Positions 6,823-13,061 of a DNA stretch of 15,732 bases are shown here, piece after piece. The position numbers and the translations under genes were made by a program. Below the pieces are notes generated by a model. The model saw nothing but the letters and a program-made list of their open reading frames with translations, ran no database searches and was not told where the DNA came from. Position 1 is the first letter of the stretch; every line of letters begins with the position of its first letter. Location of the stretch: NCBI GenBank assembly GCA_044348005.1, contig JBIKTR010000024.1:1-15732 (forward strand), in the 5' to 3' direction. The stretch is from JAJTHC01 sp044348005 (GTDB lineage Bacteria; Cyanobacteriota; Vampirovibrionia; Vampirovibrionales; JAJTHC01).

Positions 6823-7914
6823 ATGATTCAGGGGTCACCTTCTGAAGATGCTTTTAACCCCACCCCCCCTGCTCCCCTTTCTGAAGCAGACGCCCTTTTG
6901 GCGGATGTTCAACACCTCTTGCCCGCCTGGTTGCCCATGCTTGAACGCCTTCAAAGTGATGAAATCTCTCTGGCCCAAAAGCTCGACACCCTCAAACGTA
7001 TCAAACCCTACACGCAAGGCACATCAGGCTTTCATGTGCTTCCGCAGTTGGTTAATCTGTTGCGTAGTTCGCAAGAAGTTGCCTTCGTTCATGCCTTGGT
7101 TAAACTACTCGGTGAAGTCAAAGCCTTTTGCTTACATCAAACCCTCGTTGATATTACCCTTGCCACAGGCATTGCTTTATTTGAAAAAGCGGCGCATTAC
7201 CGCACCTTTATTGAAGAAGAACCCGTGCTAAAATTACGATGCACCTGCATTCGACTGCTGGGGTTACTCAATAATCAAGCGGCGATTATTCCGCTGATGG
7301 GGCTGTTAAATGACCATCACGCCAACTATCGCGTGCGCCTAGAAGCCGCGGAATCCCTTGGGCGCCTCAAAAATCCCCATGCCGTGCAACCGCTTTTGCG
7401 TGTGCTGAAAGACGATCAAGAATCGTCCATGTACTTGCAAGAATCCGCAGTCAAAGCCCTTGGGCTTTTGGGGGATATTCGCGCCCTAAGTCCCTTGCTC
7501 GATTTATTTGAATCTAAAAACGGCGTGCGAGAAAAGTGTCAATTCCTGATTGAACGCATTTTAGATGCCGTGGGCCAGTTGGCCAAAGAAGAGGGATTGT
7601 CTCAAAACGAACGAAATAAGGCGTTAAACGGCATTTTAAGTGCCGTAAACGACCCTGCCAATGCCATACGCCTAGCCGCCGTAGAAGCCTTGAGTGCCAT
7701 TGGGGATTTTTCTCATTTGGCTATTTTACACAAGCGTTTGTTTGATGAAAACATGGAAGTGGCCCATGCCGCTTTGGCGGGGGTCTTTCGCATTGGGGGC
7801 ATGCCCGCGCTAAAAGCCCTGCTGGACATTGAACAATTGCCTCGTTTTTTGCGGGAAGAAATTTTAGATTTTCTTTTGCTCGAAGCGGAAGATGAAGAAA
7901 ACGACCACCCTTAA
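6823..7914 (+). CDS. HEAT-repeat protein
   Basis: A 363-residue, Leu/Ala-rich, all-helical protein. The second half carries repeated HEAT/PBS-lyase-like units, for example VRLEAAESLGRLKNPHAVQPL, then ESAVKALGLLGDIRALSPL and IRLAAVEALSAIGDFSHLAI, each a helix pair with a central small-residue/Leu pattern. Such repeats build a curved scaffold for protein binding; some cyanobacterial relatives are phycobilin lyases, but nothing here indicates that activity. The frame is open from an ATG at 6766, but that lies only about 12 bases after the -10 box. The ATG at 6823 is preferred because GCAGGAA precedes it by about 9 bases. There is no signal peptide. The C-terminus is acidic. lpdA follows after 61 bp with its own promoter. 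Confidence 0.82.
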   Translation: MIQGSPSEDAFNPTPPAPLSEADALLADVQHLLPAWLPMLERLQSDEISLAQKLDTLKRIKPYTQGTSGFHVLPQLVNLLRSSQEVAFVHALVKLLGEVKAFCLHQTLVDITLATGIALFEKAAHYRTFIEEEPVLKLRCTCIRLLGLLNNQAAIIPLMGLLNDHHANYRVRLEAAESLGRLKNPHAVQPLLRVLKDDQESSMYLQESAVKALGLLGDIRALSPLLDLFESKNGVREKCQFLIERILDAVGQLAKEEGLSQNERNKALNGILSAVNDPANAIRLAAVEALSAIGDFSHLAILHKRLFDENMEVAHAALAGVFRIGGMPALKALLDIEQLPRFLREEILDFLLLEAEDEENDHP

Positions 7915-7918
7915 ACGC

Positions 7919-7946
7919 TTGGATTTCCCCATTTTTAGCCTATAAT
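7919..7946 (+). promoter_or_regulatory. Candidate promoter for lpdA
   Basis: TTGGAT at 7919-7924 and a perfect TATAAT at 7941-7946 are separated by 16 bp. The GTG start is 29 bases after the -10 box, with AAGGAG in between. Confidence 0.65.
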
Positions 7947-7975
7947 AGACCCATACCCACGCAAGGAGTCCACTC

Positions 7976-9421
7976 GTGCTAGATTCAATCCCCCCCCATC
8001 TCAAGTCATTGCTCATCATCGGCGGAGGGCCCGCAGGCTATATCGCCGCCATTCGGCTGGCGCAGCGGGGCTTTACAGTAAGCGTGGTGGAATCCGAATA
8101 CGTGGGGGGCACCTGCTTAAATTGGGGGTGCATCCCTTCAAAAGCTCTGATTCACGCCAGTCACGACTACTTTCAAATAACGTCAAAAGCCTTGCAAAAA
8201 CAGGGTATTTGGGTCAATGACGTTTCCTTAGACTGGCCCACCTTGTCTGCCCACCTACTGCAGGACGTCCAACACCTACGCAAGGGCATTGAAGCACGCC
8301 TGAAACGCCTAAAAGTCACGCTAATCAAGGGGAAAGCCCACTTTGTTTCACCCACTGCCGTTGAAGTCGAAGACGCCGAAGGGAAAACCAAAGTCCTGCA
8401 AGCCGATGCCTTTGTGATTGCCACAGGGGCCCAAACCATTGTGCCTAAAGTGTTTCAAGGCTTAGACGCTCGCTTTTGTCTTTCTGTTAAAGAACTGTTT
8501 AGCCTGCCTCAATTGCCCAAACGCCTTGCCATTGTGGGGGCTGGCGTCATCGGCTTAGAACTGGCTCAAGCCTTGCAACGACTGGGTGTAGAAGTCCATG
8601 TGCTGGATCGATTAAGTGGCCTTTTACCGACCTATGACACCAGCCTTGTGGCCATTTTACACGAAAAACTCAAGCGAGAAGGCCTGAACTTCCATTTTAA
8701 TGCGGATATTAGCGCCGTTGAAGTGGATGACGCCCGTCATGCAGTCACCCTGCACATCAATGACTTACTTAACCCCCAAGAAAAACAAACCCTCGACGTC
8801 GATCAGCTGTTAATGGCCCCTGGCAGACGCCCCAATACGCAAGGCTTACGCCTTGAAAATGCAGGTGTGGCCGTGCATTTAGAATCGGGTGGGGTGCTGG
8901 TGAATGACGCGTTACAAAGCAATCAACCGCATATTTTCGCCATTGGAGATGTCACGCATGGGCATCCGCAATTGGCGCATGTGGCCTCGCATCACGGGAT
9001 TGTGCTGGCTGAAACACTGGCAGGCAAGCAATATGGGCTCGATGCCTTGACGTCAATTCCCGCGGTGGTGTACACGCAACCTGAACTTGCCAAAGTAGGG
9101 CTTTCTGAAAAAGAAGCCACCGATAAAGGGTTTGACGTTCAAGTGACGCGACTGCCCTTTAGCGCCTTGGGGCGTGCCACCATTGACGCCGTTTCTGACG
9201 GGCAAGCGTTGATTGTGGTTGAAAAGGCCACAGGGGCCCTTCTAGGGGCAGAACTTCTAAGTCCCACGGCGGACGCCCTAATTTCGCAGATGCTTCAAGC
9301 GATCGAGTTAGGCGCCACGGTGGAAGATGTGGCCCTGACGGTGCATCCGCATCCGAGCTTGTCTGAAGCGTGGCTGGAAGTGGCGGAACGTCACTTGGGC
9401 CATGGCCTTCACATCGACTAA
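7976..9421 (+). CDS. lpdA: Dihydrolipoyl dehydrogenase (E3)
   Basis: This flavoprotein reoxidises dihydrolipoamide, passing electrons through a disulfide and FAD to NAD+. It serves 2-oxoacid dehydrogenase complexes and the glycine cleavage system. It has 481 residues, normal for E3. Visible: FAD-binding GGGPAGYIAA (about 16-25), redox disulfide GGTCLNWGCIPSK with Cys47 and Cys52, NAD-binding GAGVIGLELA (188-197), second FAD motif IFAIGDV (320-326), and the C-terminal HPHPSLSE with the His459-Glu464 pair that acts as acid-base at the partner subunit's active site. The start is GTG with AAGGAG 7 bases upstream. E1 and E2 genes are not in the window. A C8 run lies near its start. Confidence 0.95.
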   Translation: MLDSIPPHLKSLLIIGGGPAGYIAAIRLAQRGFTVSVVESEYVGGTCLNWGCIPSKALIHASHDYFQITSKALQKQGIWVNDVSLDWPTLSAHLLQDVQHLRKGIEARLKRLKVTLIKGKAHFVSPTAVEVEDAEGKTKVLQADAFVIATGAQTIVPKVFQGLDARFCLSVKELFSLPQLPKRLAIVGAGVIGLELAQALQRLGVEVHVLDRLSGLLPTYDTSLVAILHEKLKREGLNFHFNADISAVEVDDARHAVTLHINDLLNPQEKQTLDVDQLLMAPGRRPNTQGLRLENAGVAVHLESGGVLVNDALQSNQPHIFAIGDVTHGHPQLAHVASHHGIVLAETLAGKQYGLDALTSIPAVVYTQPELAKVGLSEKEATDKGFDVQVTRLPFSALGRATIDAVSDGQALIVVEKATGALLGAELLSPTADALISQMLQAIELGATVEDVALTVHPHPSLSEAWLEVAERHLGHGLHID

Positions 9422-9439
9422 AACCATTTACAGGATATA

Positions 9440-9587
9440 TAGGTAGTGTCGACATTCAGCCTATAAAGGGTACTTTCTGTGTGAAAACAAGCCGTTTTCT
9501 CGTTATGTACGTCTATGTACACGCCTCAAAAGCCGTTTGTTTTTCCTTGAAATTCCTCCTTTCTTGACTAAATGTCGACACTACCTA
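9440..9587. mobile_element. MITE-like element, about 144 bp, with TA target duplication
   Basis: TAGGTAGTGTCGACATT at 9440-9456 is exactly inverted at 9571-9587. Beyond that the arms stay similar (shared AG, C and AAAGG positions) for about 30 bp. Read as GGTAG...CTACC (9442-9585) it is flanked by TA on both sides, the usual target duplication of IS630/Tc1-mariner-type elements. The inside has no real transposase frame, so it would need a transposase from elsewhere. It carries a direct repeat of AAGCCGTTT. Removing it restores a sequence matching the repeat upstream of uvrB. Confidence 0.75.
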
Positions 9588-9733
9588 GTGTTTTAAAGAG
9601 TTTTCCGAACAGTAGGCTAGACGAAGAGCCTAGATTCGCAGATGTGTGAAGTGTACAAAGACGACCATAAGCACATCGAAAATCGTAGCGACAACGAAGA
9701 GACACTGTACAGGAAACTCTAAACTTGGCTATA
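9586..9733. repeat. Older element remnant with imperfect terminal inverted repeats
   Basis: The left end, together with TATA before the MITE, reads TATAGTGTTTTAAAGAGTTT followed by a TCC and ACAGT. The right end inverted (9733 down to 9701) reads TATAG, then AGAGTTTCCTGTACAGTGTC. Both match the copy upstream of uvrB. Between them lie a short hairpin (TAGGCT/AGCCTA near 9613-9632) and a 26-codon open frame at 9642-9722 with no ribosome binding site. It is probably a non-autonomous element or a deleted insertion sequence; the family is not recognised. Confidence 0.5.
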
Positions 9734-9781
9734 TTTACCTCATGCTAAGGAGGCAAAGCAAAAGTCTATAGTGTCCTTCTC

Positions 9782-10018
9782 TTAAAACTTTCGCTGATAA
9801 AGACTGGTATCCAACAACTCTTCAAAACGAACGTTCAACACCTTCAGCAATTCAAGTAACATACCCATTTTTGGCAATGAACGCCCCTGATTCCATGACA
9901 AAATGGTTTGGTAAGGAACATCCACTAACTCTGCCAGCATACGTAGGTTAAAGTCCTGTGCTTGCACGACTTCATGCAATCGCAGGCGAAACGGTCGGTA
10001 GGGATACGCTTTCTTCAT
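9782..10018 (-). CDS. Small Xre-type helix-turn-helix regulator
   Basis: A 78-residue protein made almost wholly of one HTH_3/Xre domain: RPFRLRLHEVV, then the helix-turn-helix LAELVDVPYQTILSWNQG (about 29-46), then the usual helices LLELLKVLNVRFEELL. Such proteins bind short operators as dimers and repress or activate nearby genes. The ATG at 10016-10018 is chosen because GAAGGA lies about 10 bases before it; an in-frame TTG two codons earlier is possible but too close. It is divergent from the sigma factor gene and has no toxin partner beside it. A near-palindrome AAGGAGTCCTT at 10023-10033, just before the start, could be its own operator. Confidence 0.82.
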   Translation of the reverse strand: MKKAYPYRPFRLRLHEVVQAQDFNLRMLAELVDVPYQTILSWNQGRSLPKMGMLLELLKVLNVRFEELLDTSLYQRKF

Positions 10019-10022
10019 GGTC

Positions 10023-10033
10023 AAGGAGTCCTT
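10023..10033. promoter_or_regulatory. Near-palindrome at the xre ribosome binding site
   Basis: AAGGAGTCCTT is symmetric except for its centre and covers the ribosome binding region of the Xre gene. It is a candidate self-repression site, by position only. Confidence 0.25.
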
Positions 10034-10288
10034 CTGTTGAAAATTACTGGGAATGTATGCGACGTCTGTTCCTAGTCTAATGACACGCCAACGCCCCTTT
10101 TAAAAAAAAAGGTAACAAAATCCTTACAATTCTTTTAAAACCTCCCCTGAAGCCTACATAAAGGTAGGGGATCTTCAAGGAAAGAATACTTTACTTAGAC
10201 GAATCCACCCACGCGTGTAAATAAAACTTGCTATGATGTTTTTCAACACGTTCACCCTATTTATGTACACATAAGGAAATCACGGACT
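10034..10288. other. Divergent intergenic region with alternative hairpins before the sigma factor gene
   Basis: It holds an A/T-rich inverted repeat (CCTTTT...AAAAGG near 10106-10122) and two mutually exclusive stems: TCCCCT (10143-10148) with AGGGGA (10166-10171), or CCTAC (10153-10157) with GTAGG (10164-10168). They lie upstream of the likely start of transcription, so they may act as DNA sites rather than as RNA. No small gene is convincing here. Confidence 0.4.
10229..10237 (+). promoter_or_regulatory. Extended -10 promoter for the sigma factor gene
   Basis: TGCTATGAT fits the extended -10 form TGnTATAAT (TATGAT at 10232-10237). No -35 box is seen at 17 bp, as is common for extended -10 promoters. 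The ATG is about 51 bases downstream, with AAGGAAA in between. Confidence 0.45.
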
Positions 10289-11281
10289 ATGGTTAGACAA
10301 TCTTCACTGGACTATCACACAGCGGATGATTTAGAAGACAACTCCTCGTTTATCGTCTTACACCTGCAAGACGACAACCAAGCCGAACTCGACGCAGATG
10401 CCCGAGAATCTGAAAAAAAGCTTGAACTCAATGGCAGTGACGATTCCGTTAAAATCTATCTCCAACAAATCGGGCGCATTAAATTGCTCGATTCCCAAGG
10501 GGAACTAGAACTGGCCAAACGCATCGCAGAAGGCGATGAAGCCGCCAAAGCCCGATTGGTACGTGCCAACTTACGCTTGGTTGTTTCTATTGCCAAAAAA
10601 TACATCGGGCGGGGCCTGGCGTTTTTAGATGTCATTCAAGAAGGCAATTTAGGCTTAATGCGTGCGGCTGAAAAGTTTGATTACCGCAAGGGCTTTAAGT
10701 TTTCAACGTATGCCACGTGGTGGATTCAACAATCCATTGTGCGAGGTATTTCTGAAAAATCTCGGATGATTCGCTTGCCGATTCACATGATTGAACTGCT
10801 CACCAAAATGCGTAAAATCCAGCATCAACTGAGTCACGAACTCAACCGTCAACCCACCAATGAAGAAATGGCCGAACGTATGGATGTTCCTGTGGCGAAA
10901 ATTGAAGCCATTGTTCAAGCCACCCAAACCTCTATTAGCCTTGAAACCCCTATTAACACGAAAGACGAAAAAGCCACGCTCGCCGATTTTTTGGTGGATG
11001 AACACCATGTGGCCCCTGAACACCAATTACAGAATGATGCCTTGATTCGCGATGTCAATGCGGTGTTGATGCTGTTGCGCCCGCGTGAGCGAGACGTGGT
11101 AAAACTTCGCTTTGGGATTATGGATGGAAACCGCCGAACGCTTGAAGAAATTGGCCAGTTGTTTGGCGTTTCTCGTGAACGGGTGAGGCAGATTGAAACC
11201 CGTGCGGTGAACAAGTTGCGTCGTTTGTGTCGTTCTAACGTGACGATGTACAACTTGCGCAACTATCTTAAGGAATTGTAG
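10289..11281 (+). CDS. RNA polymerase sigma factor, sigma-70 (RpoD/SigA) family
   Basis: A 330-residue primary-type sigma factor that directs RNA polymerase to -10/-35 promoters. Region 1.2 is at about 52-85 (DSVKIYLQQIGRIKLL). Region 2 spans about 90-160, with the -10-reading and melting segment FSTYATWWIQQSIVRGISEK. Region 3 is at about 170-245, and region 4 at about 255-315 with the helix-turn-helix LEEIGQLFGVSRERVRQIE that reads the -35. The N-terminus (1-50) is acidic and short, without a full region 1.1. This length and layout fit cyanobacterial SigA/group 2 factors as well as short primary sigmas, so whether it is the essential one cannot be told here. AAGGAAA precedes the ATG by about 11 bases. 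hemL follows 94 bp later. Confidence 0.95.
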   Translation: MVRQSSLDYHTADDLEDNSSFIVLHLQDDNQAELDADARESEKKLELNGSDDSVKIYLQQIGRIKLLDSQGELELAKRIAEGDEAAKARLVRANLRLVVSIAKKYIGRGLAFLDVIQEGNLGLMRAAEKFDYRKGFKFSTYATWWIQQSIVRGISEKSRMIRLPIHMIELLTKMRKIQHQLSHELNRQPTNEEMAERMDVPVAKIEAIVQATQTSISLETPINTKDEKATLADFLVDEHHVAPEHQLQNDALIRDVNAVLMLLRPRERDVVKLRFGIMDGNRRTLEEIGQLFGVSRERVRQIETRAVNKLRRLCRSNVTMYNLRNYLKEL

Positions 11282-11375
11282 GGCTTTTGAGCCGATTTTG
11301 TTAGGGCTTCCATTTTTTGGTATGTTTTGTGATATGTTAGATTAAGTTACATTCACACATCAAGGAAGCTTGGCC

Positions 11376-12698
11376 ATGCCCACTCATCACCTGCACCACC
11401 GTCCCAATAGTACTGCCATTTTTGAAAAAGCCAAAACCTTAATGCCGGGGGGCGTCAATAGCCCCGTGCGAGGCTTTCGTTCGGTGGGGGGGGGGCTACC
11501 TGTGGTGATGAAACACGCCCAAGGGGCTTACATCACCGATGAAGACGACCTGACTTACTTGGATTACGTGCTAAGCTGGGGGCCGGCTATTTTAGGGCAC
11601 ACCCACCCTGACGTGGTAAAAGCGGTTCAAACGGTGGCGGAATCTGGCTTAAGCTTTGGCGCCCCAACAGCCTTAGAAAATGTACTGGCGGAAAAAGTCA
11701 TGCAACGCATGCCTTCCATTGAACGCATTCGCATGGTTAGTTCAGGCACTGAAGCGGTGATGTCCGCTATTCGCTTGGCAAGGGCTTACACAGGGCGTCA
11801 TTACCTGATTAAGTTTGAAGGGTGTTACCATGGCCATGCCGATGCGTTGCTGGTGAAGGCTGGTAGCGGTGCCTTGACACTTGGCATCCCTGATTCAGCG
11901 GGGATTAATCCTGAAACAGCCAAGGCCACATTGACGGCGAACTTTAACGATCTTTCAAGCGTCGATGCGTTACTTGAGGCGTACCCCAATCAAATCGCGG
12001 GTATTTTGGTGGAACCTGTAGCCGGCAATATGGGATGCATTCCCCCTCAGGAAGGCTTTTTAGAAGGCCTGCGTGAACGATGCACCGCCACAGGCACCTT
12101 GCTTATTTTTGATGAAGTGATGACGGGCTTTCGCGTGGCCAAAGGCGGATGCCAAGCCCATTATGGCATCCACGCCGATTTAACCACGCTGGGTAAAATT
12201 TTAGGCGGGGGGCTACCCGTCGGTGCCTATGGCGGTCGCCGTGACATTATGGAAACCGTGGCGCCTTTAGGGCCGATGTATCAGGCCGGTACCCTTTCAG
12301 GCAACCCTCTTGGCATGACTGCTGGCATTGCCACGCTGGATTTACTCGATGCCCCTAACACCTATGAATCCCTTGACGCCTATGCTAAAGAACTGGTGAG
12401 GGAAGCCACAAAACTCTGTGAATCGCATGGGGTACCTGTAAGCACCACGCAAGTGGGGGCGATGTTTTCACTCTTTTTTGTGGAAGGGGGGGTAACGTGC
12501 TTTAAAGACGTGTGCCAAACGGACTCCGTCTTTTTCAATCGCTTTTTTTGGGCGATGCTTGAAGCGGGGGTTTACCTTGCTCCTTCTCCCTTTGAAGCGA
12601 GTTTTACGTCCACCTGTCACGGTCCACAAGAACTGGCCTTCACCCTAAACGCCCTAGATTATGCCTTAAAAAAAGCCACACATACGCTTGGGGGGTAG
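11376..12698 (+). CDS. hemL: Glutamate-1-semialdehyde 2,1-aminomutase
   Basis: HemL converts glutamate-1-semialdehyde to 5-aminolevulinate with pyridoxal phosphate, the last step of the C5 route to haem and other tetrapyrroles. It has 440 residues, full length. Visible: MPGGVNSPVRGF near the N-terminus, SSGTEAVMSAIRLAR (phosphate-binding), YHGHAD, DEVMTGFR (246-253) with the Asp that holds the cofactor ring, and TLGKILGGGLPVGA with the Schiff-base lysine at about 274. The ATG at 11376 is used, 9 bases after AAGGA; an in-frame TTG at 11370 is too close to that site. A G10 run at 11486-11495 encodes Gly-Gly-Gly and leaves one extra residue compared with the usual VGGxP. A terminator hairpin follows. 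HemA and other haem genes are not nearby. Confidence 0.95.
   Translation: MPTHHLHHRPNSTAIFEKAKTLMPGGVNSPVRGFRSVGGGLPVVMKHAQGAYITDEDDLTYLDYVLSWGPAILGHTHPDVVKAVQTVAESGLSFGAPTALENVLAEKVMQRMPSIERIRMVSSGTEAVMSAIRLARAYTGRHYLIKFEGCYHGHADALLVKAGSGALTLGIPDSAGINPETAKATLTANFNDLSSVDALLEAYPNQIAGILVEPVAGNMGCIPPQEGFLEGLRERCTATGTLLIFDEVMTGFRVAKGGCQAHYGIHADLTTLGKILGGGLPVGAYGGRRDIMETVAPLGPMYQAGTLSGNPLGMTAGIATLDLLDAPNTYESLDAYAKELVREATKLCESHGVPVSTTQVGAMFSLFFVEGGVTCFKDVCQTDSVFFNRFFWAMLEAGVYLAPSPFEASFTSTCHGPQELAFTLNALDYALKKATHTLGG
11486..11495. repeat. Homopolymer run G10 within hemL
   Basis: Ten G bases encode part of Val-Gly-Gly-Gly about 37 codons into hemL. Slippage here would truncate the enzyme. Its presence in a housekeeping gene shows that long G/C runs are tolerated in this genome. 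Confidence 0.9.
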
Positions 12699-12727
12699 GT
12701 TGGTAGCCGAACATCTTTCAATAAAAC

Positions 12728-12763
12728 AAAACCGTGAGACGTAGGATCAGGCATCACGGTTTT
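12728..12763. terminator. Bidirectional terminator hairpin between hemL and a minus-strand small ORF
   Basis: AAAACCGTGA at 12728-12737 pairs perfectly with TCACGGTTTT at 12754-12763 around a 16-base loop. On the minus strand the stem is followed by GTTTTATTG, a fair U-tract; on the plus strand the U-tract is the stem's own TTTT. It lies 30 bp after the hemL stop and about 70 bp past the stop of the minus-strand small ORF. Confidence 0.75.
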
Positions 12764-12780
12764 AAATTTAACTTGTTATA

Positions 12781-12804
12781 CACGTTATTCCACACGGTAT
12801 TCCA
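12781..12804. repeat. Two tandem 12-bp units
   Basis: CACGTTATTCCA is followed directly by CACGGTATTCCA, differing at one base. The pair lies between the terminator and the end of the minus-strand small ORF. Its role is unknown. Confidence 0.5.
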
Positions 12805-12831
12805 GCCAAGGGAAAAGAAACACGTCGCAAA

Positions 12832-12912
12832 CTAATTTGAGAGACTGTAGTACTCAACAGCTAATCCATAGTAAACGCATCTGTAGGTGTTGCAAGTACA
12901 TTTATTAAACAT
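12832..12912 (-). CDS. Possible 26-residue Cys-rich small protein
   Basis: On the minus strand an ATG at 12910-12912 opens 26 codons and ends in TAG. A strong ribosome binding site, GAAGGAG, lies 8 bases before it. The start reads MFNKCTCNTYRCVYYG, with three Cys in eight residues, then a Tyr/Glu-containing tail. A shared terminator hairpin lies downstream. Three closely spaced Cys could bind a metal or the peptide could be a leader peptide, but no family is recognised. Without the ribosome binding site the frame would not stand out, so it remains a candidate. Confidence 0.45.
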   Translation of the reverse strand: MFNKCTCNTYRCVYYGLAVEYYSLSN

Positions 12913-12987
12913 CGTACAAACTCCTTCGTCTAGTGGAAATTTTAGAATGTTTTTAGATTTACCCCCTTTGAACAGCTAAAAACAAGC

Positions 12988-12993
12988 TATAAT
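12988..12993 (+). promoter_or_regulatory. Candidate -10 box for the SpoA-domain gene
   Basis: A perfect TATAAT about 69 bases before the GTG at 13062. The best upstream hexamer, TTGAAC at 12968-12973, is only 14 bp away, so the -35 is uncertain. Confidence 0.4.
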
Positions 12994-13026
12994 AAGGAAT
13001 AAGGCGTTTTTTATAAGTACTCTAAC

Positions 13027-13045
13027 TTGTAACAGTTCGTTACAA
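13027..13045. promoter_or_regulatory. Inverted repeat before the SpoA-domain gene
   Basis: TTGTAAC, a 5-base gap, and GTTACAA form a perfect 7-bp inverted repeat, 17 bases before the GTG start. It would sit in the transcribed leader and could be a dimeric regulator site or a small RNA hairpin. Confidence 0.4.
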
Positions 13046-13061
13046 TGGGTGGATCTTTAAG

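Noticed and set aside
6848..7231. 127-codon frame inside the HEAT-repeat gene, plus strand, other frame
   Set aside because: It is a shadow of the real gene; the HEAT repeats are read in the other frame throughout.
9159..9567. Minus-strand 98-codon frame and plus-strand 65-codon frame around the lpdA end
   Set aside because: The first is antisense to conserved lpdA; the second runs from lpdA in another frame through the MITE-like element and has no start signals.
9642..9722. 26-codon frame in the repeat remnant
   Set aside because: No ribosome binding site, and its end is formed by the terminal repeat, so it is probably not a gene.
9422..9781. tRNA, other structured RNA or CRISPR in the lpdA-xre gap
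   Set aside because: No cloverleaf, no regularly spaced repeats; the structure is explained by two nested inverted-repeat elements.
2703..10018. Fic and the small Xre protein as a toxin-antitoxin pair
   Set aside because: They are more than 5 kb apart with unrelated genes between them, and this Fic carries its own inhibitory motif.
10703..11262. Two minus-strand frames opposite the sigma factor gene
   Set aside because: They are antisense shadows; the His/Phe/Arg-rich products mirror the codons of the conserved sigma regions.
11486..11495. hemL as a phase-variable gene
   Set aside because: Haem synthesis is unlikely to be switched off by slippage, and the frame is intact; kept only as a note on G/C runs.
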